Shown: positions 1 through 10,450 of the stretch, piece by piece
Layout: each line of letters starts with the position of its first letter
How positions within the stretch are numbered: the stretch's first letter is position 1
NCBI GenBank assembly: GCA_029962745.1
Contig: CM057170.1
Span: 20,162,421-20,226,420 of the forward strand
Reading direction: 5' to 3'
DNA: 64,000 nt
Source: Echinometra lucunter
Lineage: Eukaryota > Echinodermata > Echinoidea > Camarodonta > Echinometridae
Position numbers and translations under genes: made by a program
The notes under the pieces: model-generated
The model's input: only the letters and a program-made list of their open reading frames with translations
Databases searched by the model: none
Told to the model about the DNA's origin: nothing

Positions 1-169
1 AGAAAGAGAGATATAAAGGGGAGAGGGAGAGAACTAGAGAGCAAGAGAGAAAGGTTAAAGAAAGGGGAGTAAGAGAGAAAGATAGAGAGCTAGAGAATAA
101 GAGTACAAGAAAGAAATAAGAGAGGGGAGGAGAGAGAGCTAGAGAGCCAGGGAACAAGAGAGAGTACAA

Positions 170-208
<39 letters not shown>

Positions 209-235
209 GAGGAAAAAAGGAGAGAGTGACAGAGC
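1..235. repeat. (GA)n-rich purine tract
   Basis: Nearly pure A/G on the plus strand, with interrupted GA, GAGG and GAAA units and a clean (GA)n run near 176-205. It begins at the window edge, so the full length is unknown. It has no coding value. Confidence 0.9.
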
Positions 236-325
236 TGGACAGAGAGAGCAAACAAGAGCCAACAGAGGGCTTTTATAGGGCAAAATAAGACTACCACCAA
301 ATAACTGTGACATAAGCTTGTGGCT

Positions 326-384
326 GAATAATAATAATAATAGTTACATTTATATAGCGCTTAATACTACGTTTCTAAGCGCTA
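326..384 (-). mobile_element. 3' tail of a non-LTR retrotransposon (LINE), decayed
   Basis: Read on the minus strand this is 'agcgctta...gcgctatataaatgtaac' followed by (ATT)n. That is the usual 3' end of echinoderm LINEs, where the tail ends in a short tandem repeat. No reverse transcriptase sequence is visible next to it, so this is a severely 5'-truncated copy. The same kind of tail is seen at 62539-62595. Confidence 0.6.
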
Positions 385-1540
385 ACAACAACTTTTCAAA
401 ATCATGTTTTCTTTCAAGCATAGCATCTTGCTATGAAATTTAAAAGAACTACAGACAGAAGTCCTCATACATGCATATTTTTTTGTGAAACCAAAAATTT
501 GTCACAGGTGTGACTAACCATATTTTCATAAAAAGTGAAAAGGACAAAAATATTTACTGAGGAGGAAATTCGGATCAGAAAGAGAGTCCTTGACGTTTTG
601 GTCAACTCTGACGACAGATTGTCCAAGTTCTAAAGTTTGGTAAAGATATTTCATTTTCCTTTCATATCATAAATGTAAATAAGGGGGAAAATATCTATTC
701 ATTGCCACAAAATTAATTTAGTTTCTCATTCCGAAGTCTTGCCATAAAGTATAGTGAAGGAGTATTTTCAAGGTAAAAGTGTACCAAAATATACTAATTA
801 AATCCCTATTAATGCCTACAAACTGCAACTCATTGCAACATTACTGAATAATATATGGGCACATATTTCAAGGGGGCCCCCACACACACATTAATGGTGT
901 TATGTATACTACCATCATTGATACTGGATAAGTACAATGCACGAGAAAGTACATTACATGGAGTGAAATTAACAAATGTAGGTTATGCCAAATATGCCAA
1001 TAATCTGAGTTTGCACATTTCTTAACATTATGCACACTTATGTTTTCAAAGTGAGCCTCCCTCCTTCCCTCTCTCTCTCTCTTTCCCTTACAGTGACATA
1101 TACTATGTGAAGGTTACAAAACCTGACAAGAAGAATGCTATCATCTTCAATCTTTATGTAAGAATGTCTATGAGAGTGACAAGTAGCAAACCACAAGATT
1201 CAGACATCATTTTGCCCCCTTCTTCCCTCTTTTACACAATTTCTTACATGAGCCAACTGTTACTCATGGCACTAACAGCCCGTTTATACCAAGCAATAGG
1301 CCGGCAGGCCGGCCCAAATTTAGATGTAAACGCACGCGGACCTAAATGCGGTACCAAATGCGGGTCCGATGCGGACTCGCATTTGGACCAGCTCAGGAGG
1401 TAGTCTCGAGCTGGCCTAGTTTTGGTGTAAACGCACGCGGACCCAAATGCGGTACCAATACGGGTCCGCTTTTCGCGTGCCCCTTAATTAAAATCGTTTT
1501 TTACATGCAGAGCACCGCTACCAGCAAAACATTTATATTA

Positions 1541-2325
1541 AAGTAAAAGGCTAACATTTTGAGAATTTTTAAAAACTTTTAAACTTGACAATGGTATAAA
1601 CACAAGAGTTATAATTTAAAAATACGGGGTCTGCCCGCTTGACCGAAGGCCCACGAGGCCGACTTTTCTCGTATCGTATTTTCCTTCATCACAAATGATG
1701 CGCTGTCGGTATATGAAATAATTATGTCTCCTTTAGCATGTTTAGTCCTCGTTGCCCCTTAATTATTAAACTTCCTTCTGGCACAGGAATTGGTCAGAGC
1801 GGTGTGATATTATAGATTACAATTTGCTATTTTCGGCCTCGCGGGACTTCGGTGAAGTGGGTTGTCACCAAAAATACCAGTCTGAAAGTTTCAGAGTATA
1901 ATGTCAATGGAAAGTATTTTTAAATATTAAAAATGTAAATCAATGTTTGAAGAAAATATAGTGGTCGGTTGCACAGACTGGACATAAGGAGCGTGCATGT
2001 GCAGAGTTCACCTGAACAGTGTATGTGTATGCATATCATGTATAGTACGGTGGTGTGTGTATGTGTGTGTATGCATATCATGTATAGTACAGGGAGAGAG
2101 GTGAAGCCAACGTTTTTTTTTAATTGGTTGAAAATGCTCCTCTAGTTATTTGTCTCATGAGACCAACACTAATAAAATCAGCGTTTGTGTCTTATTAACA
2201 GTTTTTCATTTCAAATTATGGTTGGTTTCAGGGTTTCTGAGTACAAATACAAGTACTCATACACATGTTTCATCTTAGTTTGAGAATTTTTGAAATCAGC
2301 TGCTCACAAAGTTAGCCAATGCCTT
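1541..2325 (+). mobile_element. TA-flanked element with AAGGCATTGGYTAAC ends (family A), copy 1
   Basis: Same family as 13730-14213 and 30111-30599. The right end reads GTTAGCCAATGCCTT followed by TA. The left end AAGTAAAAGGCTAAC, preceded by TA, is a diverged version of the inverted repeat. Shared internal landmarks are 'aaaataccagtctgaaagttt' near 1871 and 'tatggttggtttcagggttt' near 2217. It is longer than the other copies because a 244-bp element is inserted at 1626-1869 and because a TGTG-rich internal segment around 2020-2090 is locally duplicated. A TA target site and short inverted repeats suggest mobilisation by a Tc1/mariner-like transposase; this is inference. Confidence 0.7.
1626..1869. 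mobile_element. 244-bp MITE with 8-bp target duplication AAAAATAC
   Basis: The ends GGGGTCTGCCCGCTTGACCG and, inverted, GGTGACAACCCACTTCACCG match over about 37 bp. The element is flanked on both sides by AAAAATAC (1618-1625 and 1870-1877). The uninterrupted sequence at this position is seen in the family A copies at 13.8 and 30.2 kb, which confirms an insertion. An 8-bp duplication is typical of hAT and P-like transposons. No ORF. Confidence 0.85.
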
Positions 2326-2539
2326 TAATAGGCCAGCCCAGAATAGGCAGTGTAAACACACAAAATTGCGGTACCGAGTACTGCAACTTACGCCGGGCTG
2401 GCCCGAGATTGGGTCTGCAGTGTAAACAGGCTCTAAGTGTAACAAACCATGCACTAACCATGAGAATGCTTTATCTCCAAATATTCTATGTAATGGGGTT
2501 TTTTATCAAATGTTTGTTGATAACAGAAAATGATTAGGT

Positions 2540-2818
2540 TGAGATGTCGTGGTCTAGTGCATACTTTACTGAACTGTAGATCACAAGATTGGCAGTCTGA
2601 GTCCCACCATGACACCAATGTCTTTTGGCAAGACATTATCTACAATTGCCACTCTCGACCCAGGTGTAGTAACTAGGTGCCCGGTGTATAGGAGAAAATT
2701 CCTTGCAATGCTTAAAGCGCCTTAAAGGTAGCCACACTAAAGCTGGAGTAATAACAGTAGAGCATCAGGAGTGTCAATTCAAACAGACATGAGGGCTTAC
2801 AAGAACCCCCTATTATTT
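2540..2818 (+). mobile_element. tRNA-derived SINE, copy 1
   Basis: Aligns along its length with the copy at 4786-5060. Shared blocks include 'tggtctagtg', 'aatgtcttttggcaagaca', 'acccaggtgtagtaa', 'gcatcaggagtgtcaa' and the end 'aagaaccc.ctattat'. An A-box-like sequence lies near 2550. The B-box position (around 2597, 'agtctgagtccc') is eroded. The architecture matches sea-urchin tRNA-derived SINEs. Confidence 0.75.
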
Positions 2819-2819
2819 T

Positions 2820-4785
2820 AACGTTGTTGTTGTCTTTTGACGATAAGACTTATTTCATGGACATACCTCTTTCACTTTTTTTTGGCATCCTTGCCAACAC
2901 GACTTTGCTAATGTCATGCTACGAATTTGAATTGGATAATGAAAATTTAAAGTGCTTTGCCGGTTCGAGGACTATGTAAAATGGCATCAGTACCATGCCA
3001 GTTTGATAAGCACAGCTCTGAAGACAATTATTTCTGCAAAATCTACATCTTTTAAACTGGTATTTCTGTCAAACACATCTGAGCTATCAAAGGTCAGTTG
3101 ATATGTCAGAATGTACCGCTCCAGTTTGGAAACTGAAGAGACAACCATTTTTAAAATTTAATCATGTAAAAGATACCTATTCCTTTAAAATGCTCATCCT
3201 TTTTGCCCATGGTGAAGATGGTCAGAATATCATCCTTAGGGGGGAAAGAAGCATCTCTCTACCAGCACCAAATCGCTAACTAATGCAATCTGAATAATTA
3301 ACCTAGCAGATGTCCTGATTATCCGTTGCTAATGACAACTTAATCATGTAATTACATCAACGGGGATATGGAAGCCCCACCTAGCCAGCTTCACATTCAA
3401 GTTGAATCCAGATCACAGTGCTGTGTTGGAACATACCAATAGCAATTATCATTGGCATAGTAGTGAGCAACTTTAATGCTCTGAAGTAGTATACATAGGG
3501 TTAGGGTTATACAATGTGCACAGCAGAAGGTCATTAGTAGGATTATCCCAAATATATAAATGGTAAATATTAAAAATGTGGCAGCAAACATATTTTAGAA
3601 CTGAGGCAACATAGTGACATTCATTTTGAGCCTCCATTTAGACTCTCATTACATATAAAATAATATGGTTTAAAAGTACTTAAAAGTACCAATTATATCA
3701 ACCATAAAATATAATAAAGAGCTAAAATCCAGAGTGGGGTCTAGGGGAAAGACAAAAAAACTGCCCCTCCACATAAAAATAAAGAACAGTAGAGGGGGGG
3801 GGGATTGTAGGGTTTGTGAGAGACACTAGATGCATTCTGTACCCATACCCATCTCCTCTGCTGATCACAGAATTAGCATCACCACTGTAATCTATGGTGC
3901 CTGGCCTTCACTGTATAATTTGTGAGCATCTTTGAAAATGATATGGCAAAAAAAGTTTCCAGAATCTTCCATTGCCAGTCTGAATTCAGTATTCTTTTGA
4001 ATCTACAATGAGCAAAGTCTTCTATCACCAAACACAGGCTCCCCATCTCAGTGTATTATCAATATCTTTATCTAATCCCCAGAAAACATTTCATACATGA
4101 TCCACATACATAATCTAATTTTTTATGTTATTAGCCAAAAGTAAAAATAAGAACAAATAGGGTGGGGCTCTATATATAACATAACTTGATATTTCAAATT
4201 ATGCATATTTTTCACTAGTACTTAATTGTCAAATATGATAAAAGTATACTATTATATTTCTTTTGGAAATATATCCTTTCATTAATACACCTTCACATAT
4301 CTTTTATGGCACTGCAATACTGCTATCAAAATACAAAAATCCACCCCTGAAAGATCACAAAAACTAAGCTAAAAAGAGAGTTTTGGATGGATTCCAATCA
4401 TAAAGAATTTAACATGAGGGCAACTAGCCAAAATTTTGCATTACAGAAGATGAGAACGTCAATGTGAAATGACTAGCTAGAGTAACAGAACTGCCAGCAT
4501 TTATCTAACTGTAATGGACTATAGTAACCTGCTTGAAAGCATATAATCACAGACATAATGTAAGCAGATGGAAGTCTTCATTCCTTATTTCTCAGTCTTT
4601 AATTTCTTTCTCTATTTTGGAATCCAACCTGTTTTGATTTCCATGGTAATGTCATGTTTCGCACAAAACTCATGAATTTTTAATGTAGCTTTCAACAGAG
4701 AATGCTGAATTCTCATCAAATCGATAAAGAAAAAGAACCTACAGGTAATGCTTCAAGAAAAAAAATAAAGGTATATGTACAGGTT
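2820..4785. other. AT-rich stretch, no gene recognised
   Basis: No exon-like GC-rich segment and no splice-bounded ORF could be supported on either strand. It contains a short TTAGGG-like stretch (about 3496-3509), a G8 run near 3796 and ordinary AT-rich sequence. It may be intron or intergenic DNA. Confidence 0.5.
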
Positions 4786-5060
4786 TCATGGTCTAGTGGA
4801 TATGTTGCCAGACTGAAGATCATGTGGTTTGTGGTTCAAGTCCAACTGTGGCACTAATGTCTTTTGGCAAGACAGTAATCCACAACTGCTACTCTTAACC
4901 CAGGTGTAGTAAATGGGTACCTGGTAGGAAAAAACCTCCTTGAAATGCTACCATAGCAGCAGCTTGGCTGAAGTAGGGATGATAAAAGTGGAGTGTCAGG
5001 AATGCCAAGTTTGACAAACATGAGCACTATCCAAGAACCCACTATTATAATCATTATAAT
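4786..5060 (+). mobile_element. tRNA-derived SINE, copy 2
   Basis: The 5' head resembles a tRNA gene. An A-box-like TGGTCTAGTGGAT lies near 4791 and a well-preserved B box, GGTTCAAGTCC, near 4832. A tRNA-unrelated body follows, shared with the copy at 2540-2818, ending in an (ATTAT)-rich tail. The spacing of the boxes fits a polymerase III promoter. The body includes a 'cccaggtgtagtaaatgggtac' segment of the kind found in sea-urchin SINEs (family assignment from memory, not searched). Confidence 0.8.
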
Positions 5061-5248
5061 CTGCTGCGAGCGAGAATGGTTTTAACCCTGCGTTTACATA
5101 GAAAGGACTTTGCTTATTATTTAGAAACCATTTGTACCAACATGGAATCAATTCCTGAGTGCATGAAGGGCATTAGCTCTATATCATAATGAACTGATGC
5201 CCTTTTGCTTCTCAACAGCTGAATATAAATCTGAACATATATATTCTA

Positions 5249-5899
5249 TCACACCTCGTCATAACATCCATCCACGATGCCTTTCAGGAGGCAGGAGAAG
5301 ATCTCGTCCAGGATACGCTGCTCCTCCGTCTGTCGCTCCCCCTGGTTGCGATAGATGGAGTAGAGCTCGGTGCGCGTCGTCGGGAAGCTGCACGGTCGTC
5401 CATTCTTCATCTTCTGCAAAGGGTGCTTGGGCTGGCGGTGGAGCAGGCTGTTAGCCCGTGAGATCTCAAGAGATGTCATCTTATTCATGTTCGATGGTTT
5501 CTCGGTATTTACGATACTTAGTTTGTCGTTATTTGCGATACTATTTGGTTTCTCTTCGTTCAAAACAATTGCTATGTCTGTTGCTCTATCGTCTTCCACA
5601 GTACTTGCAATAATTATTGGCCTTTCATTTGCAGACAGGTTTGTTGGCTTATAGTTGTTTACTAGACTTGCAGTATTTGTTAGATTGCTGCCGTTAGCTG
5701 TACTTGCAGCATTCGTTGTTTTCTCACAGTCTGCAATGCATGCAATACTTGTCGAACTTTTGTTGGCTAAACTCAGGACGCTGTTAATTTTTTGGTGCAC
5801 GGAGTCGTACAATTCTTGTGCAAAGTATTCAAGCACGGTAACAAAGAAGCAAAGAAAAATAACAGCAGCTGATATGTAGGTAGCGACCTTTGTCAGCAT
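5249..5899 (-). CDS. Putative type II single-pass membrane protein, first exon or single-exon gene
   Basis: The ORF has 216 codons. Residues about 7-30 form a strongly hydrophobic segment (YISAAVIFLCFFVTVLEYF) after a very short N-terminus, as in type II membrane anchors. Residues about 45-140 are Asn/Ser/Thr-rich with N-glycosylation sites (NKS, NGS, NLT, NLS) and loosely repeated 'EKP.S..N..K' units, as in a luminal or extracellular stem. The last 60 residues (from about HPLQKMKNGRPC to ILDEIFSCLLKG) come from clearly more GC-rich DNA with coding-like codon use and hold three Cys. The reading frame reaches TGA, but GAG|GTGTGA at that point is also a plausible splice donor, so this may be exon 1 of a longer gene. 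I do not recognise the family. Glycosyltransferases, sulfotransferases and TNF-like ligands share this layout, but no catalytic motif is visible. It lies on the same strand as the ankyrin gene and about 9 kb downstream of its last visible exon, so it could sit within an ankyrin intron. Confidence 0.45.
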   Translation of the reverse strand: MLTKVATYISAAVIFLCFFVTVLEYFAQELYDSVHQKINSVLSLANKSSTSIACIADCEKTTNAASTANGSNLTNTASLVNNYKPTNLSANERPIIIASTVEDDRATDIAIVLNEEKPNSIANNDKLSIVNTEKPSNMNKMTSLEISRANSLLHRQPKHPLQKMKNGRPCSFPTTRTELYSIYRNQGERQTEEQRILDEIFSCLLKGIVDGCYDEV

Positions 5900-7084
5900 C
5901 AGACTTGATGTTGCACAGTCAGAGTGAAAATTAATGTTTCTGTTCTCTCCTCACACAATCAAGAGTTTTATATCTATTTGCTACACAATGGACAGAATCT
6001 CATCCCACACACTATATCACAAGCTTAGGCAGTATTCCAAAATATGTAATCCTCAGTAAGGCACTGTAAAGGAAGAGCGGTGTGATATTTCCATTTGTCA
6101 CATAAATCCAGACACATTAAAAGGCACAGCTGACTTAAGAGGAGAAAAGAAAGGCACTTATGCCATAGCTTTGTCTCATCTACAGATTTCTGCTAATGAT
6201 AATGACAAAAAGACTACTTTCTCTCAGATTATACTTGTCAGTTACTCCTCGAGAAGAAAAATAAAAATGATCTATTCCATGATTTACTAATGGTTTATGT
6301 CTCTCCTTTCATTAGGTTTGTTTTTCTCGTGTTCAAGCAACTCTTCTACAGCTGTCGTGGGTGGATGGGGTGAGAGTAACGATTCTGAGCAGATCCAGCT
6401 CTGTTTCTACCGTCAAAATGGTTGTCAGCGGCGGTGTCAGAAGAGACAAGTGGCGGTAAAGTTGATGAGAAAGACACGTAGTACAGAATGCAAGAATGCA
6501 ATGAAGATAGAACCTGGGATATCCCAGGGCCTTGGATGGTACGGATATAAGCTGCAGGCATTCAAGCTCCAAGCAAAATCTATTCCCAGCACTCCATTCA
6601 CAAAGCAGATGTCACAAATTCTTTCCTTTAATGAATCTCTCTGAAAGTCTTTAGGTGAGACTAGTTCAGACACCAATGCAATCTTATGGCTTATGTTCAA
6701 AAGCTGAATGACCCTTCGGTAGAGACAGTTGTATTTTGGGCTTCAGATCTAGTGAATCAATCACATTGCGCTGCAACAGCTTCTGAACTGAAAGCTGGAC
6801 CTGGGAGGAAAATGTATGCACAGACAGAGTGCGGACAGCGAGTGACAATAATGCATGTAATAGATCCAAGATGAAAATCGTCATCGACAGCAACACAGCT
6901 GAGACTATGTACAGGTCTCGCTCTTGGCAAAATATTGGCTTGGTCAAACACTGGATGAGGATTTGTAAGAGCCCTGCCTACAAGTCTCGTCAGATGAAAG
7001 TTGATGAAGGGAAACTTTCAGTGAAGGCTATTGATTCGACTCGATGCACTTTTGTTTTGGAGTCAAATGAAAACTTATTAATTT
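5900..7084. other. Region upstream of the membrane-protein ORF; weak ORFs only
   Basis: Sequence 5' of the minus-strand ORF at 5249-5899. It holds several overlapping short ORFs on both strands, none with clear splice support. One, on the minus strand at 6684-6947 (87 codons), carries a hydrophobic segment near its N-terminus (LYIVSAVLLSMTIFILDLLH) that loosely resembles the anchor of the downstream ORF. It could be a second membrane-anchor exon or chance. Confidence 0.3.
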
Positions 7085-7575
7085 CTTCGCGTGAAGAGTA
7101 CCCGCTCATCCGTTTGTGCTCGGCGATTATTGATGCCACGTGATGGGGGGTAGGGCCTGCGCGAAGCTACAGGACTGTTGTAACGCGTGTTGTCCCATTC
7201 GCCTGCACAACAAACACTGGCTTGACTTTCTTCTTTACCCTCCAAGTAACATCACGCACTCGCTGCCCACATATGCCCTCTTCCTGTTGAGACGCACTCT
7301 GCAGTGCATTATGGGTAATAAGCTATTTCCCCCTTCCCCCACAAACTGAATCATAACGACTCTGTTCCTATGCACAGCGCCAAACACTGCAACATGAGCG
7401 GCGTGTCTTAACTCATGTCCTGTGCTCTGAATGACCTCCTGGAATACTCCACAGTTTTGTACATCTTCCCACGTTCCCATCCCACCGTGTATGTTCCACC
7501 GTCGCATCGATGGAAAAATGGCAACGGTCAAGTTATTGATTGGGAGGACTAAAACACTAACGAGTTTTGGCAATT
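7085..7575. other. GC- and CpG-richer block, possible promoter or exon region
   Basis: This block has more CpG than the surrounding AT-rich DNA (for example ttcgcgtgaagag, ctgcgcgaagc, aacgcgtgt). It contains a CACGTG E-box near 7138 and a 'gcattatgggtaat' element near 7306. A minus-strand ORF of 112 codons (7235-7573) crosses it but shows no recognisable domain. It lies about 1.2-1.7 kb upstream of the minus-strand ORF ending at 5899 and could be its promoter or leader. Function is inferred only from composition and position. Confidence 0.2.
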
Positions 7576-8169
7576 AAACATCAGGCAGGAGAGCAGGGCA
7601 AACAGGGCCTGATGATTAGCATATATGCAGATGGACTGACTGACGGCCATTAAACAGTCCTGAATTAAAATGACAACAATTCTCAGGGTTTTATTAGTCA
7701 TCACAATTCCCAGGTCACAACATCCAAGCTTGGTTTGTCTGTTTCATGCACAAGTATGCTTTAAAGGGAAAGGTCAATTAAAACTTAATACTCTCTTTAG
7801 TGCTGCAATAAAAAAGAACCTTTAGAAGATCAAATCAAATCTAAAGGTGTGACAGTGTATAATACGAGACATGGAATGATATCTAAATATCTATCTTCCC
7901 CTCAATCATACATAATATTCAGTCAAATTGAAATAACAATTTTTACTTAATTAACAACAAATATGATTATGACATCTGAAATTCTGAATACATTTAATAT
8001 GTATAATACACAATCATTTTTTCCTTCTAATTCATACCTATTTCCTGCTATTTACTTTAATATCCTTCTTTACATAGCTGTATCTATCTATCTTTTCTAT
8101 CTCAACATAATTCTCTTCATCTGGTCACTTTTCTCTTGACTTCTCATTCATTCTCTCATTATTTCTTCT
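7576..8169. other. AT-rich stretch, nothing recognised
   Basis: Low-GC sequence without ORFs or repeats I can define. A 'tttaaagggaaaggtcaatt' motif near 7761 resembles the end of a TA-flanked element but no partner end was found. Confidence 0.4.
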
Positions 8170-8276
8170 CCCCCCCCTCTCTCTCTCTCTCTCCCTCTCT
8201 CTGTGTGTCTCTCTCCTCCATCTCTCTCCTTCTCTCCTCATCTCTCTCTCTCTCTCTCTCTCTCTTCCTTCCCCCT
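8170..8276. repeat. (CT)n microsatellite
   Basis: Interrupted CT/CTCC repeats on the plus strand, with a purer (TC)n block around 8240-8265. The serine/leucine-rich ORF through it is an artefact. Confidence 0.9.
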
Positions 8277-8294
8277 CTGTTCCACACTGAATGT

Positions 8295-8320
8295 ATTCAT
8301 TCATTCATGAATGAATGAAT
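8295..8320. repeat. Perfect palindrome of ATTC/GAAT units
   Basis: Two 13-bp arms, (ATTC)n on the left and (GAAT)n on the right, meet at CATG around 8306-8309. The arms are exact reverse complements with no spacer. Confidence 0.85.
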
Positions 8321-8684
8321 GACATACTTGCTTTAGAAGGATTTAGCCATGGACTTAGCTAATTAAGGGGGTGGACCAAGGAAATGCTAAATTTATCTGT
8401 CAGGTCAATCAGCCTTCCTTTTATCACTGGGAACAGTTGGCTTTTCTTTTACATCACCTTAAAGCATTATTAATATTTAGGTGAGGTGTGAAAGGAGAAG
8501 TGTTAAGCCTATAGGGTGAAGAATGACCCCCCCCCCCCTCTTTTTGTACATCAACATGTTGCCAGTGATGTGATAAAGTTGCTGAATAATGAAGGGTTAT
8601 TAACGATGACCATATCTCTGTTACTCAGACAAGGGTGATGATAAGGAAGAGGGAGAAAACAATGATTATAATGATGATGACTAT

Positions 8685-8830
8685 GATGATACTGTCAGGG
8701 TGATGATGATGACGATGATGAAGATGATGATGATGATGATGATTGTGATGGTGGTGGTGGTGGTGATAATGATGATGGAGATGAAAAAAAACATGATGAA
8801 TGAGAAAATGATAATGATGATGGTCTAACA
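8685..8830. repeat. (GAT)n microsatellite, interrupted
   Basis: GATGAT and GGTGGT triplets run through this block. A His-rich minus-strand ORF is simply its translation. Confidence 0.9.
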
Positions 8831-8839
8831 CAGCATTTT

Positions 8840-9960
8840 TCAACAGTCTTTCAACAGAAACCATAAATTCCAGAGGAAAAGCCGAGATATATTCTAATTA
8901 TTTGTATTCCGGTCAAAAATCAATTAAACATTAATTTCTATGAATTTCATGTCATCAAATTACTAATTGTGCACTATCCTTCTCATCAATCCCTTCTCCC
9001 TAACTCTTGCTCTCCCACTTTCAGTGTCTGTCCTTGAATTTACATTATCTGTCAAAAATCTCTATTAATTAAACTTTTAATGATTCCATAAGCATCTTCT
9101 TAAACTTTATGCATATAAGATTCTCCTTCTCTCACACTACCTCTTCTGATTTCTATCATTCATGACACTTCCAGCTATTACTGCAATAGATTTATTCCCT
9201 AATATTCCACTTTCTCCCATTTCATCCCTTCCTCACACCAGCCCTCTATATATCTTTTCATTTTGAGCAATAAATCTCTTCCTATCTTTGCCTGCCTATT
9301 ACTCATTCTTTCCTAATCTTACTCTCTTTTCTATTCTATTTTATTCTATTCTATTTTAGCAGTCCAGTACGAAATTCTCATTGCGATAATTAATTACGTA
9401 GCGCTGACAAATCTGACAAAAAACTTGATGAATCGTCCCTAATCACGAAAGAAATTCTGACCCAGGGTCTTGGCCTTTAATCATATTTAGCAAGCAAAAG
9501 GGCAGTGGTGAAGATATAAACACTGACTGAAATATTCAATCAATCAAATGTCTTTGCACTATTGTATTCCTTTTCTGCTATAATAAAAGCACAAAAACTA
9601 TGCTATCACAGTACAAAATCTTCTAACAAACTTCATACATTTGCCTTACATGTAACACACAGTCTGATATGACTAATGTGGGTCATTATTCATTTTTTAA
9701 AAACCCAGAAAAACATTGAAGAATCAATATTATACGGGAAAGAAACAAAGAGTTTAGGTCAAAATCTAGTTCCTGTGACTCAAGCTTTGCACCTTGACAC
9801 GTCGAAACCATTAGAGGGCAGTCTAGCCAAAGATAATGGGCGAAGTAAAAGAAAACAATTAATAGGCCGGCGTCTTTCATCAGTCGTGATATTTGCATAC
9901 TAACTGAAATCAATATGGACAGGCAGAAATGACTCCAGTTATGGATCAATACTGAACTCT
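8840..9960. other. AT-rich stretch, no gene recognised
   Basis: Contains a short (TTCTA)n block around 9327-9357 and AT-rich DNA. Two antisense ORFs around 9676-9949 overlap each other and have no domain or splice support. Confidence 0.4.
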
Positions 9961-9964
9961 GGGG

Positions 9965-10398
9965 TAGTATCAGTGAGAAGAGAAGAGAGAAGATGAGATG
10001 GGAGCAGAGAGGGGAGAGAAGGGGAGAGCAGAGGACAGAAAGGGAGACAGAAGAGGAGTGGGAAATGAGAAAGGAGAGAAGGGAGAGAAGAGAGAAGAGA
10101 GAAAAGAGGGGAGAGAAATAGGGAAAGAAAGCAGAGGAGAGATCAGGAGAGAGAATAGGGGTGGGGAAAGGAGAGAGAAGAAAGAAGAGAAAAGAGAAGA
10201 GAGAAGAGAAGAGCGAGAGAAGGAAAAAGAGAGTACCGAAGAGTAGAGTAGAGAAAACAAGAGAGAGAGGGGGAGAGAGGGAAGCAGAGGAGAGAAAAGA
10301 TGAGAGAAAGGAAGGAGAGGGACATGAATAGGAAAGATTGGAGGAACAGACATCAACCTAGTAGTAGTACAGAGAATGAGAACGGTAGAGGGGTAGCA

Positions 10399-10434
<36 letters not shown>

Positions 10435-10450
10435 TTAGAAGTAATATTAA
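9965..10450. repeat. Long purine tract (GA/GAGAA), about 480 bp
   Basis: Almost entirely A/G on the plus strand from 9975 to about 10320, then (GA)n again at 10400-10433. Units are irregular (GAGA, GAAGA, GGGAGA). The long Glu/Arg and Ser/Leu ORFs on the two strands are consequences of composition. Confidence 0.9.

Larger units (their letters stand above)
1273..2436. mobile_element. Outer non-autonomous DNA transposon with nested insertions
   Basis: The ends form imperfect inverted repeats: CAGCCCGTTTATACC on the left and, reading inward from the right, GAGCCTGTTTACACT. Inside, the motif 'gtaaacgcacgcggacc.aaatgcggtacc' occurs twice as a direct repeat (about 1327 and 1428), and a diverged relative lies near 2351. 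The middle is occupied by a second element (1541-2325), which contains a third. No transposase ORF is present. The superfamily is not determined and the exact outer boundaries are uncertain by a few bases. Confidence 0.6.

Noticed and set aside
7235..7573. 112-codon minus-strand ORF in the CpG-richer block
   Set aside because: No domain, no splice support, and it starts and ends without relation to the composition change.
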